Assembly: GCF_024282095.1 (NCBI RefSeq)
Contig: NZ_JAMWZS010000002.1
Coordinates: 95,523-159,522 of the forward strand
Length of the DNA: 64,000 nucleotides
Direction of reading: 5' to 3'
Source of the DNA: Nitrosomonas sp.
Lineage (GTDB): Bacteria > Pseudomonadota > Gammaproteobacteria > Burkholderiales > Nitrosomonadaceae
Shown: piece by piece, positions 40,127 through 47,337 of the stretch
Layout: each line of letters starts with the position of its first letter
Position numbering within the stretch: position 1 is the stretch's first letter
Made by a program: the position numbers and the translations under genes
Notes under the pieces: generated by a model
Told to the model about the DNA's origin: nothing
The model's database searches: none
What the model saw: only the letters and a program-made list of their open reading frames with translations

Positions 40127-41071
40127 TTGGAATTCAAGGATTATTACCAGACACTTGGCGTTTCACGCGAGGCAACGGCAGAAGAAATCAAAAAAGCATT
40201 TCGTCGTTTGGCGCGTAAGTATCACCCGGATGTTTCCAAGGAAACTGACGCCGAGCACAAAATGAAAGAGGTGAATGAAGCGTATGCAGTGCTTTCCGAT
40301 CCGGAAAAACGCGCGGCTTATGATCAACTGGGACAACGAGGATTTCAGGCAGGCAGCGATTTTCAGCCGCCACCTGGCTGGGACGCAGGTTTTGAATTCA
40401 GCGGGCAGGGATTTGGCGGCGCCCAGGCCGCAGATTTCAGTGATTTCTTTGCGGAATTATTCGGCAAACAAATGGGCGAAGGCGCCCGGCAAGCTCACCA
40501 CCGCATGCGCGGCCAAGACCATCACGCCAAAATCATGCTCGACCTGGAAGATACTTACCACGGGGCCACTCGCAGCCTGACGCTGCGCATGCCCAAACTC
40601 GACAATCAGGGACACACCGTGCTTGCCGAACATACACTGAACGTCCGCATTCCCAAAGGCGTGCATGCCGGACAGGTAATCCGGCTGGCCGGACAGGGCG
40701 GCCCGGGCCATGCCGGGGAAGCCGCCGGAGACTTGTTCCTGGAAGTTCATTTCAAACCGCACAGCCGTTACCGGATTGAAAACAAGGATGTCTACGCCAC
40801 GCTGCCGGTCGCACCCTGGGAAGCTGCGTTGGGTACCACAGTCAAAATACCGGTGCCGGACGGCTTGGTGGAAGTGCGAGTGCCGGAGAACTCCCAATCA
40901 GGCCGCAAGCTGCGATTAAAAGGACGCGGCATCCCCGCCGCCAATCCCGGCGACCTGTATCTGGTGTTGGAAGTTGTGTTACCACCTGTTACTACACCCA
41001 AAGAACGCGAGTTCTACCAAACCATGGCGCAGGAATTAGCGTTCAATCCGCGCCAACATCTCGGAGTCTGA
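40127..41071 (+). CDS. cbpA: Curved DNA-binding protein / DnaJ-type co-chaperone CbpA
   Basis: A 314-residue co-chaperone that stimulates DnaK and binds DNA. The J domain at the N-terminus (FKDYYQTLGVSREATAEEIK) has the HPD motif in KYHPDVS. A Gly/Phe-rich linker follows (about 75-110). There is no zinc-finger cysteine repeat, which separates CbpA from DnaJ. Two C-terminal peptide-binding domains then follow, with MPKGVHAGQ-like and LRLKGRGIP motifs. The start is a TTG after GGGAG, the only position that gives a full J domain. The next gene begins 3 bp after the stop. Confidence 0.94.
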   Translation: MEFKDYYQTLGVSREATAEEIKKAFRRLARKYHPDVSKETDAEHKMKEVNEAYAVLSDPEKRAAYDQLGQRGFQAGSDFQPPPGWDAGFEFSGQGFGGAQAADFSDFFAELFGKQMGEGARQAHHRMRGQDHHAKIMLDLEDTYHGATRSLTLRMPKLDNQGHTVLAEHTLNVRIPKGVHAGQVIRLAGQGGPGHAGEAAGDLFLEVHFKPHSRYRIENKDVYATLPVAPWEAALGTTVKIPVPDGLVEVRVPENSQSGRKLRLKGRGIPAANPGDLYLVLEVVLPPVTTPKEREFYQTMAQELAFNPRQHLGV

Positions 41072-41074
41072 GCC

Positions 41075-41392
41075 ATGTCGCACGAAATTGATGCCATTTT
41101 ACTTGAGGATACCAGGCTCAGCCTGGATGAGCTGGCAAGAAGCTGCCAGGTCAGCCGTGAATGGGTGATTGAGCGCGTTCAATGGGGTCTGTTGCTGAGT
41201 GAGGATCCGCGTACTGCCGATCCTGCTTCATGGCTATTCGACAGCCGCAGCTTCATGCGCGTCAAAAGAATCATCGCGGTTGAGAGAAACTTCGAGTGCA
41301 ATCCGGAATTGGCTGGCTTGGTCGCCGACATGATCGAAGAAATTGAGTTGCTGCGCGCCCGCCTGAAAGCAGCCAAACTGGATGAAGATTAG
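41075..41392 (+). CDS. cbpM: CbpA modulator CbpM
   Basis: A 105-residue helical protein (LSLDELARSCQVSREWVIER, WLFDSRSFMRVKRIIAVERN, MIEEIELLRARLKAAKL) with the MerR-like fold of CbpM, which inhibits the J-domain action and DNA binding of CbpA. It starts 3 bp after cbpA, a two-gene arrangement conserved in proteobacteria. No other function is suggested by the sequence. Confidence 0.9.
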   Translation: MSHEIDAILLEDTRLSLDELARSCQVSREWVIERVQWGLLLSEDPRTADPASWLFDSRSFMRVKRIIAVERNFECNPELAGLVADMIEEIELLRARLKAAKLDED

Positions 41393-41406
41393 AAAGGTGC
41401 TTGCTA

Positions 41407-41518
41407 AGGAAACTCTGAATAATTCATATTTGTCATTCCGAACAAAGTGAGGAATCTTTGTGAATCAATGTTATAGATTTCTCGCTGTGCTCGAAATGAC
41501 AGTTATTCAGAGTTTCCC
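41407..41518. mobile_element. MITE-2 copy 1 (112 bp)
   Basis: Perfect 15-bp terminal inverted repeats GGAAACTCTGAATAA (41408-41422) and TTATTCAGAGTTTCC (41503-41517), with TA on both sides (41405-41406, 41519-41520). The interior is itself near-palindromic, with CATTCCGAACAAAGTGAGGA facing ATTTCTCGCTGTGCTCGAAA. No coding capacity. The gap 41393-41664 between cbpM and trxC is filled by this copy and the next. Confidence 0.85.
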
Positions 41519-41520
41519 TA

Positions 41521-41633
41521 AGGAGCCTCCAAGTAATCCACATTTGTCATTCCGAACAGCAGTGAGGAATCTTTTGGATTAACCAGATAGATTTCTCGCT
41601 ATGCTCGAAATGACAGTTATCTAGAGGGCTCCC
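41521..41633. mobile_element. MITE-2 copy 2 (113 bp), adjacent to copy 1
   Basis: Same interior (CATTCCGAACAGCAGTGAGG and TTTCTCGCTATGCTCGAAAT) with diverged ends AGGAGCCTCC and GAGGGCTCCC. It shares the TA at 41519-41520 with copy 1 and has TA again at 41634-41635. Two elements thus lie side by side between the chaperone genes and trxC, where the RNA hairpins could separate expression of the two parts. Confidence 0.8.
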
Positions 41634-41664
41634 TAGAAAAACGAATTAAAAGGAGAAACTGCTC

Positions 41665-42096
41665 ATGTCTTTACATATCGTGTGCCCACACTGCCACGCC
41701 ACCAATCGCGTACCGGCTGACCGCCTCAGTGCATCACCCCAATGCGGCGCTTGCCATCAGGCACTGTTTACCGCGCAACCGATTGAACTCGCTGAAAGCA
41801 ACTTCAATCGACACATCGCTAACAATAATATTCCGGTACTGGTTGACTTCTGGGCCCCATGGTGCGGTCCATGCCGCATGATGGCACCGGCATTTGCCAA
41901 AGCAGCCGCCGCGCTGGAACCGGGAATGCGTCTGGTTAAAGTCAATACGGAAGAAGAACAGGGATTGGCTGCTTGTTACAACATTCGTAGCATCCCGACT
42001 TTGGTATTATTTAACGGCGGCCGGGAAATTGCCCGACAATCCGGCGCCATGAGTGAACACGATCTGGTGCGATGGGCACAGACAGCGAATAAATAA
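41665..42096 (+). CDS. trxC: Thioredoxin 2 (zinc-binding)
   Basis: A 143-residue cytosolic disulfide reductase. The N-terminal zinc ribbon has two CxxC pairs (CPHC at 8-11, CGAC at 27-30), which defines TrxC against plain thioredoxin. The catalytic motif is FWAPWCGPCRMMAP (about 66-79), and the cis-proline is in RSIPTLVLFNGG. AGGAG precedes the ATG. It lies between the cbpAM pair and a DegP-type protease. Confidence 0.96.
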   Translation: MSLHIVCPHCHATNRVPADRLSASPQCGACHQALFTAQPIELAESNFNRHIANNNIPVLVDFWAPWCGPCRMMAPAFAKAAAALEPGMRLVKVNTEEEQGLAACYNIRSIPTLVLFNGGREIARQSGAMSEHDLVRWAQTANK

Positions 42097-42133
42097 CAAC
42101 AATGGTCAATAATCAATAAAGGAGCAAGCATTC

Positions 42134-43288
42134 ATGCCCAATAGCGGATTTCTATCCCGTTTAATCTGGATTTCACTGGCGGTGGTATTGCTGACGCTGT
42201 TTCTGCACAGTTTCCTGTATCACTACTTTCCGGATGCGCTACACCCGGATTATTTTACCGGCAAAGACAAGGAAAATACCGAGCCGCGGGTAGTCCAGGC
42301 ACGCGGCAATCTGGCTGAAGACGAAAAAAGCACCATTGAGTTATTTGAAAATTCACGCGGCTCGGTAGTGTTCATCACCACCCGTCAGCGCGTCATGGAT
42401 GCATGGACGCGCAATATTTTTTCCGTCCCCAGCGGTAACGGCTCAGGCTTTATCTGGGATGATCACGGGCATATCATTACCAACTTCCATGTCATCAAAG
42501 GCGCCAGTGAAGCCATTGTGCGCCTGGCCGACGGACGCGATTACAAAGCGTCCCTGGTCGGTGCCAGTCCGGCACATGATATTGCCGTGCTGAGAATAGG
42601 CATTGGCTTCCAACGGCCTGCGCCCGTTCCGCTGGGCAGCAGTCACGACCTCAGAGTCGGACAAAAAGTATTTGCCATTGGCAATCCTTTTGGTCTGGAT
42701 TGGACACTGACAACCGGTATCATTTCAGCGCTGGATAGAGCACTGCCCAGTGGCGACGGACGCACCATCGACAACCTGATTCAAACCGATGCCGCCATCA
42801 ATCCGGGCAATTCCGGCGGCCCATTATTGGATTCCGCAGGTCGTCTGATCGGTATCAATACCGCTATTTACAGCCCCAGCGGCGCCAGCGCCGGCATTGG
42901 ATTTGCCGTGCCCGTCGATACCGTCAATCGTGTAGTACCTCAGGTCATCAGCCGAGGCAAATATATTCGCCCGGCGATGGGCATTACCGTCGATGGGAAA
43001 CTCAATAACCGCCTGACAGAACGCTTGAAAATAACCGGCGTCGTGATATTGAGCATCAGTCCTGGATCCGCAGCAGATTTAGCCGGCCTCAAAGGCGCGA
43101 CGATCACACCGGAAGGCAACATCATCGCGAACGACATCATCGTTGCCGTTGAAGGCAAATCCATTGATTCAGTGGATAAATTACTTGCGCGTATTGATGG
43201 TTATAAAGTTGGCGATACCGTTAAGATCACCGTGCTGCGGCAAGGTGAAACGATTGAGGTACCGGTTACGCTGCAACCTGGTGAGTGA
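42134..43288 (+). CDS. Membrane-anchored HtrA/DegS-like serine protease with one PDZ domain
   Basis: A 384-residue periplasmic protease anchored by an N-terminal helix (LIWISLAVVLLTLFLHSFLY). Catalytic triad: His in ITNFHVIKGA, Asp in HDIAVLRIG and Ser in NPGNSGGPLLD. One PDZ domain (about 285-380, GSAADLAGLKGA) follows. One PDZ plus an uncleaved anchor resembles DegS. The conserved GNPFGLDWTLTTGIIS loop is present. GGAG lies before the ATG. It ends the stress block and is followed by a strong hairpin. Confidence 0.93.
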   Translation: MPNSGFLSRLIWISLAVVLLTLFLHSFLYHYFPDALHPDYFTGKDKENTEPRVVQARGNLAEDEKSTIELFENSRGSVVFITTRQRVMDAWTRNIFSVPSGNGSGFIWDDHGHIITNFHVIKGASEAIVRLADGRDYKASLVGASPAHDIAVLRIGIGFQRPAPVPLGSSHDLRVGQKVFAIGNPFGLDWTLTTGIISALDRALPSGDGRTIDNLIQTDAAINPGNSGGPLLDSAGRLIGINTAIYSPSGASAGIGFAVPVDTVNRVVPQVISRGKYIRPAMGITVDGKLNNRLTERLKITGVVILSISPGSAADLAGLKGATITPEGNIIANDIIVAVEGKSIDSVDKLLARIDGYKVGDTVKITVLRQGETIEVPVTLQPGE

Positions 43289-43290
43289 TT

Positions 43291-43324
43291 AAGATCATCC
43301 CCTGTATAGTTGGGGGATGATCTT
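43291..43324. terminator. 12-bp perfect hairpin between convergent genes
   Basis: AAGATCATCCCC (43291-43302) and GGGGATGATCTT (43313-43324) pair perfectly around ten bases, right after the protease stop and before the end of the minus-strand cytochrome gene. There is no long T-run in either direction. The position suggests a two-way terminator. Confidence 0.65.
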
Positions 43325-43337
43325 ACTTAGTTAAATA

Positions 43338-44618
43338 CTAATAACCCCCGCCTTTACTTCGATCAACATCCACTGCCGTCACCAAGCTGCCACGATTTCC
43401 CCAAGCATTGCGGATATACGACACCACCAGTGCTGCTTCTTCATTACGCAAAATCTGCTGGAACGGTGGCATTCCATAGGGCCGGGGATTTTCCGCCGTT
43501 GTGGGTGGATAGCCGCCATTCAACACACTGCGAATGGCATTCAATGGCGACTTCATCGTCACACTGCGATTACCGGCCAGCGCAGGGTAAATGCCCGGCA
43601 TGCCTTTGCCATCAACGCCATGACATGTTTGACAATATTTTTCATACAGTTGTCCACCCAAATCCAAATGTCTCCGTAAGCTACCCGACATCACCGAGAA
43701 ACTGACACCAGGCGCGTTACCGCTCTCATTTTCTGTAAGTGATTTTAGATACACTGCCATGGCGTGAATATCTTCTTGCGATACATATTGCAGGCTTTGT
43801 CTTATGACAGTGGCCATGGGACCTGAAGCTACGGCGCGTTTTGTTATGCCCGTTTTTAGCAACGTAACGATTTCTTCGATAGTCCAATCACCCACACCCG
43901 CTTCCAGTTGCGAAGACAGGGATGGCGCATACCAATTCATACCCATGATTTGTCCGCCCGTCAGTGCATCATCCTGACCGGCACCTAATACATTGCGAGT
44001 AGTATGGCAGGCATTACAATGACCTAATCCCCGCACCAAATAAGCACCGCGATTCCATGCTTCACTTTGGGATTGATCCAATTGATAAACACCTGCTTTG
44101 AAATACAATGCGCGCCAGATCGCTAATAGCGGTCTGAAATTATAGGGAAAGAAGATATCGTTCGGTGGATTGGATTGCGAAACGGGCGGCAGTGATTGCA
44201 GATAAGCAAAAATCGCATTGGCATCTTGTCGCGTCACCTTAGTATATTCGGTATAGGGAAAAGCAGGATAAAGCAGCCGCCCATCACGCGACTTACCCTG
44301 ATGCAGCGCTTGCCAAAAATCTTCCTCACTCCAAAGGCCAATGCCCGTTTCTTTGTCGGGTGTAATATTGGGTGTCACGAAGATGCCGAATGATGTCGAC
44401 AAGCGGCGTCCACCCGCAAACGGCTGACCACTTTTAGTCGTATGGCATCCCATGCAATTGCCAACGCGGGCTAAATAAGCACCATGCACTACTTGTTGCG
44501 TTCCGGTGGAGCGTTCAGGTTCGTCAGTAATCGTATCTGCAGCAAATACGATACATCCCCATAATAAAGCAATGCATATCCAACTACTGGCCATGAATAT
44601 CATCGTTGGATGCCTCAT
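43338..44618 (-). CDS. Triheme c-type cytochrome, dehydrogenase cytochrome-subunit (AdhB-like) family
   Basis: A 426-residue periplasmic cytochrome with a signal peptide (cleavage near AADT, about 27). Three heme sites lie at residues 55-59 (CMGCH), 201-205 (CNACH) and 329-333 (CQTCH). The repeated pattern (FVTPNITPDKETGIG, LYPAFPYTEYTKVT) is that of the cytochrome subunit of membrane alcohol, gluconate or sorbitol dehydrogenases. No dehydrogenase subunit is encoded nearby, and no C-terminal anchor is visible. Its ATG overlaps the stop of the diheme cytochrome gene by 4 bp, so the two are coupled. It is last in the presumed sigma-54 operon. Confidence 0.9.
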   Translation of the reverse strand: MRHPTMIFMASSWICIALLWGCIVFAADTITDEPERSTGTQQVVHGAYLARVGNCMGCHTTKSGQPFAGGRRLSTSFGIFVTPNITPDKETGIGLWSEEDFWQALHQGKSRDGRLLYPAFPYTEYTKVTRQDANAIFAYLQSLPPVSQSNPPNDIFFPYNFRPLLAIWRALYFKAGVYQLDQSQSEAWNRGAYLVRGLGHCNACHTTRNVLGAGQDDALTGGQIMGMNWYAPSLSSQLEAGVGDWTIEEIVTLLKTGITKRAVASGPMATVIRQSLQYVSQEDIHAMAVYLKSLTENESGNAPGVSFSVMSGSLRRHLDLGGQLYEKYCQTCHGVDGKGMPGIYPALAGNRSVTMKSPLNAIRSVLNGGYPPTTAENPRPYGMPPFQQILRNEEAALVVSYIRNAWGNRGSLVTAVDVDRSKGGGY

Positions 44619-45337
44619 TTTGCACCTCCGTTTTCCAGAATGTTTTGGCTGCAGCGATGCGCCAGTTCAGGTGAAAGCACACTGAATGGACTTGGTTTTC
44701 CTGAAACAAATTGACTCGCCAGCCATTTCGCAATCGCATTGGCTTCTTCGTCAGTCAACTGCTGTGCAATCTCAGACATGCAATCCGCTGTTTGACCCCG
44801 CATAATGCCTCCGTTACGCCATCCGCCGAGCTGTGCAGTAATATACGCGCGAGACAATCCTAGCAAACCCGGAATAGCGGGCTCCACGCCCATCAAAATA
44901 TCTCCATGACAGGCGTTGCATGCCGGAATATTCTTCTCTGGATTTCCCGAATAGATAAGCCGCTCTGCCAGCTTGATTTCTTCGGGTTGCATGTGAATCT
45001 GCTCAGGTGCTGGATAGGGCAACTGTAGCGCAGAAAAGTATTGGGCTATTTCCAACAAGTACTCGTCTGTCATATTTTCCAGCAGAATGGCCATCGGCTG
45101 ATAATAGCGCCGAGCATCTCTGAAATTGCGTAACTGATTAAACAAATATCCCTGGGGTTTACCCGCTATGCGAGGATAATAGGCATCGCGCCCTACTTTA
45201 TCCTCAGCGCCATGACAAATGATACAAGCCTTAACGCGCTCAGCCATCGTATCAGGCACTTCGACCGGTGTGCCGCCATGAACATTAGCCACACAAGTGA
45301 TACAGAAAAATACCAATAGAATGAAGCAGCGCATCAT
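44615..45337 (-). CDS. Diheme c4-like cytochrome c
   Basis: A 240-residue periplasmic cytochrome with a signal peptide (FILLVFFCITCVANVHG). The two class-I heme sites CIICH (38-42) and CNACH (140-144) are about 100 residues apart, as in cytochrome c4. Each half repeats the pattern (Y)PRIAGKPQGYLFNQLRNFRD / IPGLLGLSRAYITAQLGGWR. It would carry electrons between the triheme cytochrome and a membrane or terminal partner. It starts 23 bp after the barrel gene ends and overlaps the triheme gene. Confidence 0.92.
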   Translation of the reverse strand: MMRCFILLVFFCITCVANVHGGTPVEVPDTMAERVKACIICHGAEDKVGRDAYYPRIAGKPQGYLFNQLRNFRDARRYYQPMAILLENMTDEYLLEIAQYFSALQLPYPAPEQIHMQPEEIKLAERLIYSGNPEKNIPACNACHGDILMGVEPAIPGLLGLSRAYITAQLGGWRNGGIMRGQTADCMSEIAQQLTDEEANAIAKWLASQFVSGKPSPFSVLSPELAHRCSQNILENGGAK

Positions 45338-45360
45338 TTAGGATTTCCTTGTCTAATTTA

Positions 45361-47151
45361 TCAAAAACGGATGTTGTACTGGACATAAAAAAGATCAGGC
45401 GAAATTCCCGGGACTTGTTTTTTCAGGAAATCACCACTCCACATTTTTGAATAGCCAATCAGTACATCTTGATGGCGGCTCACATGCAGGTTTAGTCGGA
45501 AATCAACTTCGTCCCCGACATGACTACCTGACTGACCTGTAATGTCTCTGAGTGTGGCCAAGCCAGCGGCGTTATACAAATAATCACGATCATTCGCCAG
45601 ATAGAATCTATGGTACTGGGAAATAAAGGTAATCCATGGCATTGGATGTAAGGTAAATTGTGCATTAATATCATGCATATTTTGGCGCCCAACCCGGTCC
45701 AGGAAACCTAAATAATAATGACCGAATGGAAAAAGTTGATTGAATGTATTGCTTCTAGCATCGGTAGAGTTGCTGTCACCAGATGCGAAATCATAACGTA
45801 TCCAACCTTGCGGGTTCATCGGCAGCGGCAAACGGTAACCTACACCAGTGGCTACGGCAAAAGCAGAAACATCCAGGTTGGACCGTTGACCAAACTGATA
45901 CATCCCTTCCAATTCATACAGGAAATTGTCAAAATTTCCAGCAAGACGGCTACCTAACGTATGAACATGGGAATTACCTTGCAGAATATTTCCCGTCAAT
46001 ACACTGGCTGCGCCTAGATTACGGTTGTTTTCCAGACTCAGGAAGTAGAGATCAATCAAGTGACCCGGTTTCGGTTTATGAGTAGCCCACAAACCATAAA
46101 AATTCTGTTGCGTATCCCAATTATCAAAATTACCTTTTTCGGTAATCATCGGACGTACCCAGAATGCATCAACATCCCATTCAGGTGTACGCCAGAAAGT
46201 TTTTACCCCTTGAAAGGTTCTACGGGTGTTGACCCAGTCCAAAGTGGAAATCAATCTTTGTGAACCATATAATAATTCTTGCCGCCCTACGCGAACATAA
46301 ACGGGACCATTATTCACATTGGCCAGTTTGATATCGGTGAACAGATTTAGCATATCGGTATGGTTCCTATCCGTCGCTAACGGAGGTAAATCAGCGCCGA
46401 GGATACGAGCGTCAATAAATTCAGCAAATAATCGCACCTTATCCCGATACCATAAATCCGCGTGAAATCGTGTACGTAGCAAATGAAAACTATTGTCAGT
46501 ACCGGCTGCATTTAAACGACTGTCTGTTTCATTCGTGTAGCGATACCAGAAATTACCGCCAAAAGCCAGCAACCAATCACTACCCAAATGCATTCTCTTG
46601 ATCGGATCAAAAATATCTTTTTCGTGCCCCGCAGTATCCAGGTAACGAAAGTCGATGTCGTAGGCTGGCGTAGTCATTAGTGCAAAGGGTGCATAAGGCG
46701 CAACCGGTGGTTTCTCACGCTTGTTACTCGTGACCATGTCCCAGAATGAGTAATAACCGGATCCAGTGGGAGGCAACATGAATAAACCGGGACGCGATGC
46801 TGCAGTGACTGGCGGTACTTTTGATTTATCAAAAACTCCGCTCGCTGTGCTGGTTGCAGCAGTTGCCGTGGCTGGTGCAGTGGCTGGCGTATTGGTATTT
46901 GCCGGAGATGGATTCGTCGCATGCGCCTGGAAAATCAGGCACATCATTCCTACAAAGCTGATTTTAAGTAATGATCCGCGAATACTTATTAGCAGAATCT
47001 TCTTTGTTCGTACAGTAGTCACCAATGAAGGTGTGAATAAGTTATTTTTTTCATCAATTAAATTTCCTTTGATTTTGTAAGACTGTTGATACCAATGATA
47101 AGGCCAAGTTTCAATAAAGCGGTTACAGCATTGTATCCACAAAAAAATCAT
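45361..47151 (-). CDS. Alginate_exp-type outer-membrane beta-barrel protein
   Basis: 596 residues. After a signal sequence (about 49-77, ending QAHA) and an Ala/Thr/Pro-rich linker comes a barrel of the alginate-export family: WLLAFGGNFWYRYTNETD, FHADLWYRDKVRLFAEFID, VYVRVGRQELLYGSQRLIST and RTFQGVKTFWR, with C-terminal FYVQYNIRF. Such barrels pass sugars or other solutes, and none is proven here. The ATG at 47151 has an excellent AGGAGAAGG site. This leaves a 48-residue extension before the signal core, and a GTG or TTG near 47022-47025 is an alternative start. It is first in an operon with two cytochromes, behind a sigma-54 promoter. Confidence 0.85.
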   Translation of the reverse strand: MIFLWIQCCNRFIETWPYHWYQQSYKIKGNLIDEKNNLFTPSLVTTVRTKKILLISIRGSLLKISFVGMMCLIFQAHATNPSPANTNTPATAPATATAATSTASGVFDKSKVPPVTAASRPGLFMLPPTGSGYYSFWDMVTSNKREKPPVAPYAPFALMTTPAYDIDFRYLDTAGHEKDIFDPIKRMHLGSDWLLAFGGNFWYRYTNETDSRLNAAGTDNSFHLLRTRFHADLWYRDKVRLFAEFIDARILGADLPPLATDRNHTDMLNLFTDIKLANVNNGPVYVRVGRQELLYGSQRLISTLDWVNTRRTFQGVKTFWRTPEWDVDAFWVRPMITEKGNFDNWDTQQNFYGLWATHKPKPGHLIDLYFLSLENNRNLGAASVLTGNILQGNSHVHTLGSRLAGNFDNFLYELEGMYQFGQRSNLDVSAFAVATGVGYRLPLPMNPQGWIRYDFASGDSNSTDARSNTFNQLFPFGHYYLGFLDRVGRQNMHDINAQFTLHPMPWITFISQYHRFYLANDRDYLYNAAGLATLRDITGQSGSHVGDEVDFRLNLHVSRHQDVLIGYSKMWSGDFLKKQVPGISPDLFYVQYNIRF

Positions 47152-47211
47152 AGCATCCTTCTCCTATTTTAAAATATCTGAACTCATAAACTTTCATTTC
47201 CAGAATATATT

Positions 47212-47229
47212 TAGCATTAACCATGCCAA
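47212..47229 (-). promoter_or_regulatory. Sigma-54 (-24/-12) promoter of the barrel-cytochrome operon
   Basis: Read on the minus strand, TTGGCATGGTTAATGCTA matches the sigma-54 consensus TGGCACG-N4-TTGCW at all but two positions. The invariant GG and GC are exactly ten bases apart. The start of transcription would fall near 47200, about 50 nt before the gene's ATG and upstream of its AGGAG. A sigma-54 activator gene lies divergently 109 bp away. Confidence 0.75.
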
Positions 47230-47231
47230 AA

Positions 47232-47247
47232 TTAATATCATGATTAA
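47232..47247. promoter_or_regulatory. Palindromic A+T-rich site between sigma-54 promoter and activator gene
   Basis: ATCATGAT (47237-47244) is a perfect palindrome framed by TTAAT and ATTAA. It lies between the -24 element and the activator gene, and so is at most a weak candidate for the activator's binding site. Upstream activating sites usually lie 80 or more bp from the promoter. Confidence 0.25.
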
Positions 47248-47337
47248 TATACATTTATTATAAATTTACAGAAACAATAATTTGTGATTGTCAATATTTT
47301 GAGATAGAATTCACAGAAATTTGAGAATCATTTTGTA

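Noticed and set aside
41407-41633. Possible CRISPR array
   Set aside because: Only two units occur, each about 112 bp and internally palindromic with TA flanks. This is the pattern of miniature transposable elements, not of short repeats with unique spacers, and no cas genes are seen.
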